Shown: positions 16,880-25,917 of the stretch, piece after piece
How the letters are laid out: each line of letters opens with the position of its first letter
How positions within the stretch are numbered: position 1 is the first letter of the stretch
From: Crossiella sp. CA-258035
GTDB taxonomy: Bacteria; Actinomycetota; Actinomycetes; Mycobacteriales; Pseudonocardiaceae
Reading direction: 5' to 3'
Assembly (NCBI RefSeq): GCF_030064675.1
Contig: NZ_CP116413.1
Coordinates: 901,001-965,000, forward strand
Length of the DNA stretch: 64,000 bases
The notes under the pieces: generated by a model
Seen by the model: only the letters and a program-made list of their open reading frames with translations
The model's database searches: none
What the model was told of the DNA's origin: nothing
Position numbers and translations under genes: made by a program

Positions 16880-17092
16880 TCAGCCGGGCAGGCCGGACGC
16901 CCGCCAGGCGCCCGGTCCCGGCCGCAGCGACGGCCGGTGCAGCCGGGCCGGATCGCCCCACGCCGAACGCGGCGCGGGCTCCGGCTCGGCGCTGGGCGCG
17001 CTCGCCAGCCCCGCCACCACCGCGGTCAGCGCGGCCAGCTCGGCCTCGTCCGGGGTGCCCCGGACCACGCGCAACAGCGGGCGTTCGCTCAT
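16880..17092 (-). CDS. accE: Acyl-CoA carboxylase epsilon subunit
   Basis: The small gene (70 residues, ATG at 17092) starts MSERPLLRVVRGTPDEAELAALTAVVAGL, the conserved pattern of actinobacterial AccE, and ends in an Ala/Pro/Arg-rich tail with SAWGDPARL. AccE binds AccA3 and the AccD beta subunit and raises activity of the long-chain or propionyl-CoA carboxylase complex. It begins 20 bases after the accD stop, on the same strand, as in mycobacteria. The length fits the family. Confidence 0.85.
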   Translation of the reverse strand: MSERPLLRVVRGTPDEAELAALTAVVAGLASAPSAEPEPAPRSAWGDPARLHRPSLRPGPGAWRASGLPG

Positions 17093-17112
17093 GCCTGCCT
17101 CCTCGGCCGGGC

Positions 17113-18762
17113 TCACAGCGGGATGTTCCCGTGCTTCTTCGGCGGCAGGGTCTCCCGCTTGTCCCGCAACAGGTTCAGCGCGCGGGCCACGTAGCCGCGG
17201 GTGTAGGAGGGCGGGATCACCGAGTCCACGTAACCGCGTTCGGCGGCCACGTACGGGTTGCACAGGGTGTCCTCGTACTCCTGCTGGAGCTGGGCGCGCA
17301 GGGCGTCCACGTCCTCGCCGCGCTCGGCCGCCTGGGCCAGGGTCTTGCGGTGCACGATGTTCGCCGCGCCCTGCGCGCCCATCACCGCGATCTGCGCGGT
17401 GGGCCAGGCCAGGTTCACGTCCGCGCCCAGGTGCTTGGAGCCCATCACGTCGTAGGCGCCGCCGTAGGCCTTGCGGGTGATCACGGTGACCAGTGGCACG
17501 GTGGCCTCGGCGTAGGCGTAGATCAGCTTGGCGCCGCGCCGGATGATGCCGTTCCACTCCTGGTCGGTGCCCGGCAGGAAGCCCGGCACGTCCACGAAGG
17601 TCAGCACCGGCAGGTTGAACGCGTCGCAGGTGCGCACGAACCGGGCGGCCTTCTCACTGGCGTCGATGTCCAGGCAGCCGGCGAACTGGGTCGGCTGGTT
17701 GGCCACCACGCCCACGCTCTGCCCGTCCACCCGGCCGAAGCCGATCAGGATGTTCGGCGCGAACAGCGGCTGCACCTCGAGGAACTCGCCGTCGTCGAGG
17801 ACCCTGGTGAGCACCTCGTGCATGTCGTAGGGCTGGTTCGCCGAGTCCGGGATGAGCGTGTCCAGCTCCCGGTCCTCCTCGGTCAGCGAGTCGGCGATGG
17901 AAGCCTCGGTGAGGCCGGGACCCGGGTAGGCCGGGGCCTCGGACAGGTTGTTCGAGGGCAGGTAGGACAGCAGCGCCTTGACGTAGGAGATCGCGTCCTG
18001 CTCGTCGCTGCCCAGGTAGTGCGCGTTGCCGGACTTGGTGTTGTGCGTGCGCCCGCCGCCCAGGTCCTCGAAGCCGACGTCCTCACCGGTGACGGTCTTG
18101 ATCACGTCCGGGCCGGTGATGAACATGTGCGAGGTCTGGTCCACCATCACGGTGAAGTCGGTCAGCGCGGGGGAGTACACGTGCCCGCCCGCGGCCGCGC
18201 CCATGATCAGCGAGATCTGCGGGATCACGCCGGAGGCCAGCGTGTTGCGCCGGAAGATCTCGCCGTAGAGCCCGAGCGAGACCACACCCTCCTGGATCCG
18301 CGCGCCGCCACCCTCGTTGATGCCCACGATCGGCCGCCCGGTCTTGAGCGCCAGGTCCATCACCTTGACGATCTTCTCGCCGTAGACCTCGCCCAGCGAG
18401 CCGCCGAAGACGGTCACGTCCTGGCTGAACACGCAGACCGGCCGCCCGTCCACGGTGCCGTAGCCGGTGACCACGCCGTCGCCGTAGGGCCGGTTCTTCT
18501 CCTGGCCGAAGTTGGTCGAGCGGTGCCGCGCCAGCTCGTCCAGCTCCACGAAGGAGCCGGGGTCCAGCAGCAGGTCGATCCGCTCGCGGGCGGTCATCTT
18601 GCCCTTGGCGTGCTGCCGTTCCACCGCCCGCGCCGACCCGGCGTGCACCGCGTCCTCGTTGCGCCGGTACAGGTCGGCCAGCTTGCCTGCCGTGGTGTGG
18701 ATGTCCGGTTCGGCCGGGGCGGACTCCAGCGGCTGCCCCATCGGCGCGGTGGCACTGCTCAT
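17113..18762 (-). CDS. accD5: Acyl-CoA (propionyl-CoA) carboxylase beta subunit
   Basis: The 549-residue protein is a carboxyltransferase of the AccD/PccB family. It has the two crotonase-like halves: the N-half with [38 protein letters not shown] and [13 protein letters not shown], and the C-half with [29 protein letters not shown] and the glycine-rich [18 protein letters not shown]. The transferred carboxyl group comes from the biotin of AccA3. Placement with accE and birA matches accD5 of M. tuberculosis, which uses propionyl-CoA; acetyl-CoA use is also possible. It is divergent from the questin-oxidase-like gene. Confidence 0.92.
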   Translation of the reverse strand: MSSATAPMGQPLESAPAEPDIHTTAGKLADLYRRNEDAVHAGSARAVERQHAKGKMTARERIDLLLDPGSFVELDELARHRSTNFGQEKNRPYGDGVVTGYGTVDGRPVCVFSQDVTVFGGSLGEVYGEKIVKVMDLALKTGRPIVGINEGGGARIQEGVVSLGLYGEIFRRNTLASGVIPQISLIMGAAAGGHVYSPALTDFTVMVDQTSHMFITGPDVIKTVTGEDVGFEDLGGGRTHNTKSGNAHYLGSDEQDAISYVKALLSYLPSNNLSEAPAYPGPGLTEASIADSLTEEDRELDTLIPDSANQPYDMHEVLTRVLDDGEFLEVQPLFAPNILIGFGRVDGQSVGVVANQPTQFAGCLDIDASEKAARFVRTCDAFNLPVLTFVDVPGFLPGTDQEWNGIIRRGAKLIYAYAEATVPLVTVITRKAYGGAYDVMGSKHLGADVNLAWPTAQIAVMGAQGAANIVHRKTLAQAAERGEDVDALRAQLQQEYEDTLCNPYVAAERGYVDSVIPPSYTRGYVARALNLLRDKRETLPPKKHGNIPL

Positions 18763-18870
18763 GACCCGGCAGCGTAACCAGCATCACCGCGGAAGCTACC
18801 GGCCCGTAGCCCATGTCACGTCCAGGTTCACCCTTGACCTCCACCGCACTGGAGATCCGATCGTGGGCAG

Positions 18871-19911
18871 ATGACTTCTGACCTGGACAAACTCCTGGAG
18901 AGCCTGGAACTGCTCGCGGGCACCGGCGCCGAGCGCCGCGGCTACCTGGCCAACCACGGCCCGATGGCGGCCGAAGCGCTGGTCGCCCTCGGCGTGGCCG
19001 GGGCCGCTCCCGGCTGGACCCGGCTCTACCGCCCGATCCTGGAACCCGAGCCGCCGGAGCGGTTCCGCCTGGACGCGGCGGACTGGCGGGAACACCTCGG
19101 CGACCTCAGCCGGCTCGGTGACTGGACCGCGCTGTTCCGCCGCGAGCTGGCCGCGCGGGACTGGCTGGAGGTGCTGCGTGCCTGGTGGCCGCGGCTGCTG
19201 CCCGGACTGGCCGCCAGCGCCACGCACGGGGTGATCCGCACCGCGCACGGGGTCCGCGCGCTGGCGCTGGCCGGACCGCACCCGATGCTGGTGGACGAGC
19301 TGGCCAAGGGCCTCGGCTTCTGGGCCGCCCGCTACCAGGAGCTGCCCGGCTCGCCCGCGCTGCGCGGCCCGGACCCGCTGGGCGTGGCCATCTCCCGGCT
19401 GCCCCGGCTCACCCCGGACCAGATCGGCCACGGCGGCGGCATCAGCGGCGACCTCGCGCACCTGGACGGGTTGGCCGGGTTCGCCGAAGGGCTGGACCGC
19501 TACGGCGCGCCCGAGGCTCCCGACGCGGTGCTGGACGAGCTGATCAGCGCCGCCGCCAGGGTGTTCCTGGCCCGGCCGGACGCGCCGATCGAGTTCTGCC
19601 ACGCGGTCACCGGGCCTGCCGCGGTCCGCCTGGTGCTGCCGCACCTGCCTGCCGAGTTCGCCGCCCCGGCGGTGGCCGCGTCCTGGCAGGTGGTCGGCGG
19701 CATCGTGGCCGCGTTCTCGCCGGAGCGACTGGACGGGCTGGACGTGGTGCTGGACGAGCCGCCGGTGGCGGAGACGCTGGTGGAGCGGGCGGTGGCCTCC
19801 GGGGACGCGCACGTGATCAAGCTGACCGAGGCGGCTTTCCGCGAGCACGCCCGCACCGGCGACGCGGCCCTGCTGCACGCGGCCTACGCGATGGCCGACC
19901 GCTGGCCCTAA
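18871..19911 (+). CDS. Questin oxidase-like protein
   Basis: The 346-residue protein has features of the questin oxidase-like family (formerly DUF4243): YLANHGPMAAEALVALG near the start, then WLEVLRAWWPRLLPGLAASATHGVIRTAHGVRAL, with His residues at family positions, and a later SWQVVGGIVAAF. In fungi a relative performs Baeyer-Villiger-type ring opening; bacterial members have no settled function. It stands alone in its orientation, divergent from accD5, and its stop overlaps the end of the sigma-CAP fusion gene by four bases. It may be an oxidase without bound flavin, but this is inferred only from the family. Confidence 0.72.
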   Translation: MTSDLDKLLESLELLAGTGAERRGYLANHGPMAAEALVALGVAGAAPGWTRLYRPILEPEPPERFRLDAADWREHLGDLSRLGDWTALFRRELAARDWLEVLRAWWPRLLPGLAASATHGVIRTAHGVRALALAGPHPMLVDELAKGLGFWAARYQELPGSPALRGPDPLGVAISRLPRLTPDQIGHGGGISGDLAHLDGLAGFAEGLDRYGAPEAPDAVLDELISAAARVFLARPDAPIEFCHAVTGPAAVRLVLPHLPAEFAAPAVAASWQVVGGIVAAFSPERLDGLDVVLDEPPVAETLVERAVASGDAHVIKLTEAAFREHARTGDAALLHAAYAMADRWP

Positions 19912-21284
19912 GCCCGCCCGTAGATCACCGTCCAGTAGTAGCCGCACTCGCCGCCGACCGCCCGGCTGACGCCCACCGAGCGCAGGTCGCAGCGCAGCGC
20001 TGGTGAGTCGCCGTCGGCGACCGTGGGCGCCATCTCCCTGGCCGACTCCCTGGAGGCGGCCACGTAGGCGCCCGCGGTCCGCTGGTAGCCCGCCGCCCTG
20101 GCCCTGTCCTCGACCGAGGTGCCGTCGGGGCTGGTCATGCCGATGTAGTTGTGCTTCATCATGTCCGCGCTGTGCTGGCGGGCCGCGGTGGTCAGCCTCG
20201 GGTCCTGGCGCAGCGGCTGGCAGCCCGCGGCGGACCGGCGTTCGTTGATCAGCACGGTGAGCTGCTCGCCGGGACCGGCCGGGGCGGGCGTCGTGGTGGT
20301 CGGGCTGGGTTTGGCGCGGGTGGTGGAGGTCGGCGGGGTGCTGGTGCTGGGCGGGGGCGGCGTGGTGGTGGCGGGTTCGGCGGTGGTGGTCGTGGTGCTG
20401 GTGGCGGGCGCGGGCGGGGCGGCCTGCGGCGGCTGGACCGGATGCGGCAGCAGGTAGTAGCCCAGGCTCAGCGCGGCGGCCAGCGCCACCGGCACGGAGG
20501 CCTTGAACGCCATCGAGTGCCCGGCGTTCACCGGCAGCAGCGCCGGGTGGTCGGCGGGCACCGCGGCGGCGAACAGCGCGCCCAGCACGGCCAGCGGCCT
20601 GGTCAGGCGACCGGCCAGGTCCCGGCACTGCGGGCAGCGGCGCAGGTGCCGGTCCACGCTCATCCGCTGCGGCAGCGACAGCGAGCGCGGCTTGCCCGGC
20701 ACCAGCTCGGCCAGCCGGGGGCAGCGGCGCGGGTTGCGGGCCAGCAGCAGCATCCGGACCGCGTTGCCCAGCGCGGACCGGGCCCGGTGGGCGAGCACCG
20801 CGGCGTGGTTGGCCCGCACGTCCAGCGCCTCGGCCAGCTCGGTGCCGGAAAGACCTTCGCGCACCGTCAGCTCCAGCACCGCGAGCTGCCGCGGCTCCAG
20901 GCTGGCCGCGGCGTCCCAGACCAGCCGGGCCGCCTCGTGCGCGGCGGCGGCCTCGGCGGGGGAGGCCTCGCCTGCGACCAGCTCGGGCAGCTCCGGCATC
21001 AGCGCGGGGCCCGGCTTGCGCAGGTGGTCCAGCGCGGCGCGGTGCGCGATGCTCACCAGCCAGGGCCGGAAACGCTCGGGTTCGCGCAGGTCAGCGAGGT
21101 TTCGCAGGGCGGTGACGAAGGCTTCCTGGGTGATGTCCTCGGCCAGGTGCCCGTCCCTGGCCAGCCGCAGCACGAAGGCGAACACCGAGGGCCGGTGCCG
21201 GGCGTAGAGCGTCGCGAACGCCTGGCCGGCGCCGGCCGCGGCCGCGCGGACCAGCTCCGCGTCAGTGGGTTCCTGGGTCTGCAC
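19908..21284 (-). CDS. Sigma-70 factor fused to membrane anchor and extracellular CAP domain
   Basis: The GTG at 21284 with GGAGG eight bases before gives 458 residues. Domains in order: ECF-type sigma region 2 (about 10-90, with LAEDITQEAFVTALRNL), region 4 (about 120-180), a zinc-finger-like RHLRRCPQC (212-220) as in anti-sigma factors, a membrane segment (about 262-279), a Thr/Pro-rich linker (280-335) and a CAP/SCP domain (335-458). The CAP part keeps ARQHSADM, TSPDG and YYWTVIYG but lacks the usual GENIA and GHRxNI motifs. The layout puts the sigma part inside and CAP outside the membrane, suggesting a one-protein signal system. The next gene, divergent at 21450, codes for an intact secreted CAP protein with a similar domain. 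Confidence 0.82.
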   Translation of the reverse strand: MQTQEPTDAELVRAAAAGAGQAFATLYARHRPSVFAFVLRLARDGHLAEDITQEAFVTALRNLADLREPERFRPWLVSIAHRAALDHLRKPGPALMPELPELVAGEASPAEAAAAHEAARLVWDAAASLEPRQLAVLELTVREGLSGTELAEALDVRANHAAVLAHRARSALGNAVRMLLLARNPRRCPRLAELVPGKPRSLSLPQRMSVDRHLRRCPQCRDLAGRLTRPLAVLGALFAAAVPADHPALLPVNAGHSMAFKASVPVALAAALSLGYYLLPHPVQPPQAAPPAPATSTTTTTAEPATTTPPPPSTSTPPTSTTRAKPSPTTTTPAPAGPGEQLTVLINERRSAAGCQPLRQDPRLTTAARQHSADMMKHNYIGMTSPDGTSVEDRARAAGYQRTAGAYVAASRESAREMAPTVADGDSPALRCDLRSVGVSRAVGGECGYYWTVIYGRA

Positions 21285-21449
21285 GAGCGGGGCCTCCGGA
21301 CGCGAGTGCCAAACCTTTCCCGGACTTTTCGGGTCAGACCGTAATCCCTCCGGGCGATTTTCCGTCCTCCAGACGAGTGGCTGGGCCCGCACCCCTGCTC
21401 GGGCCCAGCCACTGCCCGTATCCGGCAACCCGGAAGGACCCCTGGACAA

Positions 21450-22205
21450 GTGACCGCGCATGAAGGGAGCACACGGTGGCGGCGGAACCGGATGACCATC
21501 GGCGTGCTGGCCGCCGTGACGGCGGGAGTGGGTGTGGCGGCATGGCTGACCACACCGACGCCCTCGCCCAAGCCACTGGCGGCTCCGGTGCCCCTCTCCG
21601 CCGGCATCATCGACCCCGGTTCCGGCGTGGGTGGCCCTGCCCCGTCCGAGTCCGCCGAACCGACTGAGACCACCAGCAGCACCAGCACCGAACCGAGCAC
21701 CACCAGCAGCAGCACCACCACGACCACCACCAGCTCGACGCCTGCCTCGACCAGCGCCAAGCCGACCAGCAAGCCCCGTCCCACCAGCACCACGCCCAGC
21801 CGCACCCCGAACCCGCCGTCCGGGGACGCCGCCGAGCAGTCCGTGCGCGAGCTGGTCGACGCCGAGCGCGCGAAGGCGGGCTGCGCCGCGCTGCGCTGGG
21901 ACGACCGGCTGGCCACCGCGGCCCGCAAGCACAGCGCGGACATGGCGGCCAAGAACTACTTCGCGCACGAGTCCCAGGACGGGCGCTCCCCGTCCGACCG
22001 GGTCAAGGCCGAGGGCTACCCCGGTGGCGCGGGCGAGAACATCGCCGCTGGTCAGAACAGCCCGGAAGCGGTGATGAAGTCCTGGATGAACAGCCCTGGG
22101 CACCGGGCCAACATCCTGAACTGCGGCTACAAGGCGCTGGGTGTCGGCCTGCACAAGGGCGGCAGCTACCGCTTCTACTGGACCCAGAACTTCGGTCTGA
22201 GCTGA
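21450..22205 (+). CDS. Secreted CAP/SCP-domain protein
   Basis: From the GTG at 21450 (GGAAGGA 11 bases upstream) the protein has 251 residues. A signal anchor (about 15-36) is followed by a Ser/Thr-rich linker (about 60-120) and a canonical CAP domain (about 128-251) with the motifs KHSADMAAKNYF, HESQDGRS, GENIAAG, WMNSPGHRANIL and YRFYWTQNFG. CAP proteins are secreted or surface proteins with varied roles, including sterol or lipid binding and metal-dependent activities; bacterial functions are mostly unknown. It is divergent from the sigma-CAP fusion, whose extracellular part is a degenerate relative, so the two may share a signal or regulation. Confidence 0.85.
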   Translation: MTAHEGSTRWRRNRMTIGVLAAVTAGVGVAAWLTTPTPSPKPLAAPVPLSAGIIDPGSGVGGPAPSESAEPTETTSSTSTEPSTTSSSTTTTTTSSTPASTSAKPTSKPRPTSTTPSRTPNPPSGDAAEQSVRELVDAERAKAGCAALRWDDRLATAARKHSADMAAKNYFAHESQDGRSPSDRVKAEGYPGGAGENIAAGQNSPEAVMKSWMNSPGHRANILNCGYKALGVGLHKGGSYRFYWTQNFGLS

Positions 22206-22228
22206 CCGGCCACTCACCTGGGTTTTCG

Positions 22229-22240
22229 TACACTGTCCGG
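22229..22240 (+). promoter_or_regulatory. -10 box for a leaderless birA transcript
   Basis: TACACT (22229-22234) lies six bases before the birA GTG at 22241. In actinobacteria a TANNNT box 6 to 8 bases before a start codon usually gives a leaderless mRNA that begins at the start codon. The lack of a Shine-Dalgarno sequence before this GTG agrees. No good -35 box is visible. Confidence 0.5.
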
Positions 22241-23122
22241 GTGCGTGACTGGGACGATCAGGCGTCCGCGGAACGGCCCCCGCTGGACGCCGAAGGGCTG
22301 CGCGAGAAGCTCGCGCGGCCGGGCGGGCCGTACGCGGCGCTGGAGGTCGTCTCCTGCACCGGATCCACCAACACCGACCTGGTCGCCGCCGCGCACTCCG
22401 GCGCGGCGGACCGGACGGTGCTCATCGCCGAGACCCAGACCGCGGGCCGGGGCCGCAACCAGGACCGGCAGTGGTTCTCACCGCCCAGGGCCGGGCTGTA
22501 CCTGAGCGTGCTGCTCCGGCCCGAGGGCGTGCCCTTCCCGCGGCTGGGCTGGCTGGTGATGCTGGCCGGGGTGGCGGTGGTCAACGCCGTCGGCGACCTG
22601 TGCGAGGTGCAGGCCCGGCTGAAGTGGCCCAACGACCTGCTGGTCGGCCCGGACCTGGCCAAGTGCGGCGGCATCCTGGCCGAGGTGGTCACCGGCACGC
22701 CGGAACCGGCGGTGGTGCTGGGCATCGGCGTGAACGTGCACCACACCAGGGAGGAGCTGCCGGTCGGGCCCGGCGGGCTGCGGCCGACCTCGCTCGCGCT
22801 GCAGCAGGCCGCCTGCCTGGACCGGCAGCTCATCACGGTGCGGCTGCTGGAGGAGCTGGCCAGGGCCGAGGCGCACTGGCGGGCCGCCGAGGGCGATCCG
22901 AGCCGGTGCGGACTGGCCGGGGACTACCGCTCGGCCTGCGCGACCCTGGGCAAGCAGGTCAGGGTCGAGCTGCCCGGCGGGGTGAACCTGAACGGCTTCG
23001 CCGCCGACGTGGACCTGGACGGCAGGCTGGTGATCCGCACCACCACCGGCGAGCTGAAACCCGTTTCCGCAGGTGACGTCGTGCACCTGCGGCCGGTGAC
23101 CCCGCAGGGTGTGGCTGGATAG
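22241..23122 (+). CDS. birA: Biotin-[acetyl-CoA-carboxylase] ligase
   Basis: The 293-residue protein has the biotin ligase catalytic domain (about 35-220) and a small C-terminal SH3-like domain (about 235-285). Motifs include SCTGSTNTDLV, AETQTAGRGRNQDRQWFSP with the flexible GRGRNQ loop that binds biotinyl-AMP, LKWPNDLLV and GIGVNV. There is no N-terminal helix-turn-helix, so it is a monofunctional ligase. It attaches biotin to the Lys of AccA3. In M. tuberculosis birA lies next to accD5 as well. The GTG start has a TACACT box six bases upstream and no ribosome site, so it may be leaderless. Confidence 0.92.
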   Translation: MRDWDDQASAERPPLDAEGLREKLARPGGPYAALEVVSCTGSTNTDLVAAAHSGAADRTVLIAETQTAGRGRNQDRQWFSPPRAGLYLSVLLRPEGVPFPRLGWLVMLAGVAVVNAVGDLCEVQARLKWPNDLLVGPDLAKCGGILAEVVTGTPEPAVVLGIGVNVHHTREELPVGPGGLRPTSLALQQAACLDRQLITVRLLEELARAEAHWRAAEGDPSRCGLAGDYRSACATLGKQVRVELPGGVNLNGFAADVDLDGRLVIRTTTGELKPVSAGDVVHLRPVTPQGVAG

Positions 23123-23205
23123 CGCCCGTCGCTGCGGTGCGGCGTCAGGCCGCGCCGGTACCGTGATCGTCGACCGAACGGTGTGCCATTCCTGGAGGAA
23201 GTGCC

Positions 23206-23736
23206 TTGGCCTATCCGGACGACCTGCTCGCGGACAACGAGCACGTCGTGGTCCACAAGCATCCGCACTGGAAGATGCTCATCCTCCCGGTGCTGGTGCT
23301 GCTGGTCACCATCGGGCTCTGCCTCTACCTCGCCGCCCTGGTCCAGGACCTGAGCTGGGCGAACATCGGCTGGATCGTGCTGGGCTGCCTCGGCGGCCTG
23401 GTGATCATCGTGTTCGTGCTGGTGCCGCTGGTGCGCTGGCGCTCGACGCACTTCGTGGTCACCACCCAGCGGATCATGGTCCGCGAGGGCGTGATCACCC
23501 GCAACGGCATCGACATCCCGCTGTCCCGGATCAACAGCGTCCGGTTCAAGCACGGCCTGCTGGACCGGGTGCTGGGCTGCGGCACCCTGATCGTGGAATC
23601 CGCCTCGGACGAACCGCTGGAGTTCGACGACATCCCGGGCGTGGAACGCGTGCACACCCTGCTCTACCGGGAGGTCAACGATGACCCTGAGGACGACTTC
23701 ATCCGCAACCGGCCACCGCGCGAGGAAGGCCGCTGA
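23206..23736 (+). CDS. PH-domain membrane protein
   Basis: Translation starts at TTG (23206) with GGAGGAA seven bases upstream. The 176-residue protein has two N-terminal membrane segments (about 24-44 and 55-75) and a bacterial PH domain (bPH2, about 80-155) with HFVVTTQRIMVREGVITR, IPLSRINSV and FDDIPGVERVHTLL. The charged C-terminal tail is cytosolic. It corresponds in place and layout to Rv3278c in M. tuberculosis. The function is unknown; members of this family are envelope proteins. The stop overlaps the next start (ATG at 23736) by one base. Confidence 0.85.
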   Translation: MAYPDDLLADNEHVVVHKHPHWKMLILPVLVLLVTIGLCLYLAALVQDLSWANIGWIVLGCLGGLVIIVFVLVPLVRWRSTHFVVTTQRIMVREGVITRNGIDIPLSRINSVRFKHGLLDRVLGCGTLIVESASDEPLEFDDIPGVERVHTLLYREVNDDPEDDFIRNRPPREEGR

Positions 23737-24686
23737 TGGGCGCGCGTGAGGTGGGGCTGCCGGCCAGGGTGCTGCCGGTGAACACCGAGGAGCTGCCCTC
23801 CAGGGTGACCATCTGGGAGGTCGGCGCCCGCGACGGCCTGCAGAACGAGCAGACCGCGGTGCCGGTGGAGGTCAAGCTGGAGTTCCTGGACCGGCTGGCC
23901 GACAGCGGCCTGTCCGTGCTGGAGGCGACCAGCTTCGTGCACCCCAAGTGGGTGCCGCAGCTGGCCGACGCCGAGGAGTTGCTGGCCGGGCTGCGCAAGC
24001 GGCCCGAGGTGATCTACCCGGTGCTGGTGCCCAACGAGCGCGGCCTGGACCGCGCGCTGGCCGCCGGGGTGGACCACATCGCGATCTTCGCCAGCGCCAC
24101 CGACACCTTCGCCCAGCGCAACCTGAACAGCAGCCTGGACGTGCAGTTCGCCATGTTCGACCCGGTGGTCTCCAGGGCGCTGGAGGCGGACATGTCGGTG
24201 CGCGGGTACGTCTCGATGTGCTTCGGCGACCCGTGGGAGGGCCCGGTGCCGGTGCAGCAGGTGGTCGAGGTCGGCCGCAGGCTGCTGGAGATGGGCTGCT
24301 GGCAGCTCTCCCTCGGCGACACCATCGGGGTGGCCACGCCCGGCCACGTGGAGGCGGTGCTCGGCGGCTTCATCGAGGCCGGGGTCGACCCGTCCATGCT
24401 GGCGGTGCACTTCCACGACACCTACGGCCAGGCGCTGTCGAACTCGTTGAGCGCGCTGTACTGCGGGGTGTCCACGATCGACTCCTCGGCCGGTGGGCTG
24501 GGCGGCTGCCCGTACGCGGAGTCGGCCACCGGCAACCTGGCCACCGAGGACCTGGTGTGGATGCTGGAGGGCATGGGCATCGAGCACGGCGTCGACCTGG
24601 ACCAGCTGGTCGCCACCAGCGTGTGGATGGCCGAGCAGCTGGGCAGGCCGAGCCCGTCCCGGGTGGTGCGGGCGCTGGCGAAATGA
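23736..24686 (+). CDS. Hydroxymethylglutaryl-CoA lyase
   Basis: The 316-residue protein is an HMG-CoA lyase-like aldolase of the DRE-TIM family. Supporting motifs are VTIWEVGARDGLQNE (metal and catalytic Asp/Arg), EATSFVHPKWVPQLADAE, LGDTIGVATPGHV, HFHDTYGQAL (metal-binding His pair) and GGLGGCPYAESATGNLATED, where the Cys is the active-site residue. It cleaves HMG-CoA to acetoacetate and acetyl-CoA, the last step of leucine breakdown. The length matches the family. It overlaps the PH-domain gene by one base and the acetyltransferase gene by four. An internally deleted remnant of a related enzyme lies at 60671. Confidence 0.9.
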   Translation: MGAREVGLPARVLPVNTEELPSRVTIWEVGARDGLQNEQTAVPVEVKLEFLDRLADSGLSVLEATSFVHPKWVPQLADAEELLAGLRKRPEVIYPVLVPNERGLDRALAAGVDHIAIFASATDTFAQRNLNSSLDVQFAMFDPVVSRALEADMSVRGYVSMCFGDPWEGPVPVQQVVEVGRRLLEMGCWQLSLGDTIGVATPGHVEAVLGGFIEAGVDPSMLAVHFHDTYGQALSNSLSALYCGVSTIDSSAGGLGGCPYAESATGNLATEDLVWMLEGMGIEHGVDLDQLVATSVWMAEQLGRPSPSRVVRALAK

Positions 24687-25261
24687 CCGGGCGGCGCCGC
24701 TTCCAGCCGCTCGAGGAGCGGAGCTTTCCGTTGCTGGAGAAGCTGTTCGGGCCCAACGGCGCGCAGTCGGGCTGCTGGTGCATGTGGTTCCGCCGCACCA
24801 ACGCCGAGATCAGCGCCAATGGATCGGCGGGCAACCGCGCGGCGCTGGCGCAGCTGTCCCGCACTGGGCAACCGATTGGACTCCTTGCCGTGCAAGGGGA
24901 AACCCCGGTCGGCTGGGTCGCGGTCGCCCCACGCGAGCAGCACTCCCGGCTGGCCCGGTCGAAGGTGGCCGCACCGGCGAGCAAGGACGAGGACACCGCC
25001 GGCGTGTGGTCGGTGACCTGCTTCTTCGTGCACCGCACCGCGCGCGGGCAGGGCCTGACCGGCGCGCTGCTGGCGGCCGCGGTGGACTACGCGCGCGAGC
25101 ACGGGGCCGAGCGGGTGGAGGGGTTCCCGGTGGACACCCTTGGCGCGAAGAAGAACTCCGGCGAGCTGTACCACGGCACGCTGAACCTGTTCCTGGACGC
25201 GGGTTTCCGGCTGGTCGAACGCCGGGGTACGCACCGGGCGCTGGTACGGCGCGAACTGTGA
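24683..25261 (+). CDS. GNAT-family acetyltransferase
   Basis: The ATG at 24683 overlaps the HMG-CoA lyase stop by four bases and gives 192 residues. An N-terminal region with CWCMWFRRTNAE precedes the GNAT core, with VGWVAVAPREQHSRL, VTCFFVHRTARGQGLTGALL (the R-G-Q-G-L acetyl-CoA loop) and a C-terminal ERRGTHRALVRREL strand. The Cys-rich CWCMWF start is a hallmark of a GNAT subgroup found in actinobacteria, with unknown substrate. It sits in an operon between the HMG-CoA lyase and CbiZ. Confidence 0.82.
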   Translation: MTGRRRFQPLEERSFPLLEKLFGPNGAQSGCWCMWFRRTNAEISANGSAGNRAALAQLSRTGQPIGLLAVQGETPVGWVAVAPREQHSRLARSKVAAPASKDEDTAGVWSVTCFFVHRTARGQGLTGALLAAAVDYAREHGAERVEGFPVDTLGAKKNSGELYHGTLNLFLDAGFRLVERRGTHRALVRREL

Positions 25262-25917
25262 CCCCGGAGACGCACTGGCTGGACGGCTTTCCGTTGCTGG
25301 CCTGGAAATCCGAGCGCCCGTGGCTGGCCATCTCCTCCGCGGTGCTCGGCGGCGGCATCGGCGAACGGAGCTGGGTGCTCAACGCCACCGTGCCCACCGG
25401 CTACCACCGCACCGACCCGGAAGTCCACTGTGGACAGATGGCGGCGCGGATCGGCTTGTCCGGCAACGGGACCGCGCTGCTGACCGCGGTGGACGTGCGG
25501 CACGCGGTGCACAGCGCGAGCGAAGGGACCAGGGTCACCGCGACCACCGGGGTCGGCCAGCCGGTGTGGGCGGCCTCAGCCGATCCGCTGGTGTGGCGGC
25601 CGCCGCCGGGCACCATCAACGTGGTGGGCCTGCTGCCGGTGCGGCTGACCGAGGGCGCGCTGGTGAACGCGGTGGCCACGGTGGCCGAGGCGAAGGCGCA
25701 AGCGTTGGCGCAGAACGGGATCGAGGGCACCGGCACCTGCACCGACGCCACCGTGCTGCTCTGCCCGGCCGACGGCGAGGCCGAACGCTACGGCGGGCCG
25801 AGGTCGCTGATCGGCTCGGCGCTGGCCCGCGCGGTGCACGCGGCGATCACCGAGGGACTGCGGATTCCGGCCAGCCAGGCCAGGTTCAGGGCCGGGGGAG
25901 CTCGGTCCGGCTGCTGA
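25258..25917 (+). CDS. cbiZ: Adenosylcobinamide amidohydrolase
   Basis: The GTG at 25258 overlaps the acetyltransferase stop by four bases and gives 219 residues. The sequence contains ISSAVLGGGIG, RTDPEVHCGQMAARIGL, TAVDV, VNAVATVAEAKAQAL, GTCTDATVLLCP and IGSALARAVHAAITEGL, which are typical of CbiZ. CbiZ cuts the aminopropanol side chain from adenosylcobinamide to give adenosylcobyric acid, so that salvaged cobinamide can be rebuilt into a cobamide with the desired lower ligand. No other cobalamin gene is in the window. The 3' end overlaps the convergent LuxR gene by 32 bases. Confidence 0.87.
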   Translation: MTPETHWLDGFPLLAWKSERPWLAISSAVLGGGIGERSWVLNATVPTGYHRTDPEVHCGQMAARIGLSGNGTALLTAVDVRHAVHSASEGTRVTATTGVGQPVWAASADPLVWRPPPGTINVVGLLPVRLTEGALVNAVATVAEAKAQALAQNGIEGTGTCTDATVLLCPADGEAERYGGPRSLIGSALARAVHAAITEGLRIPASQARFRAGGARSGC

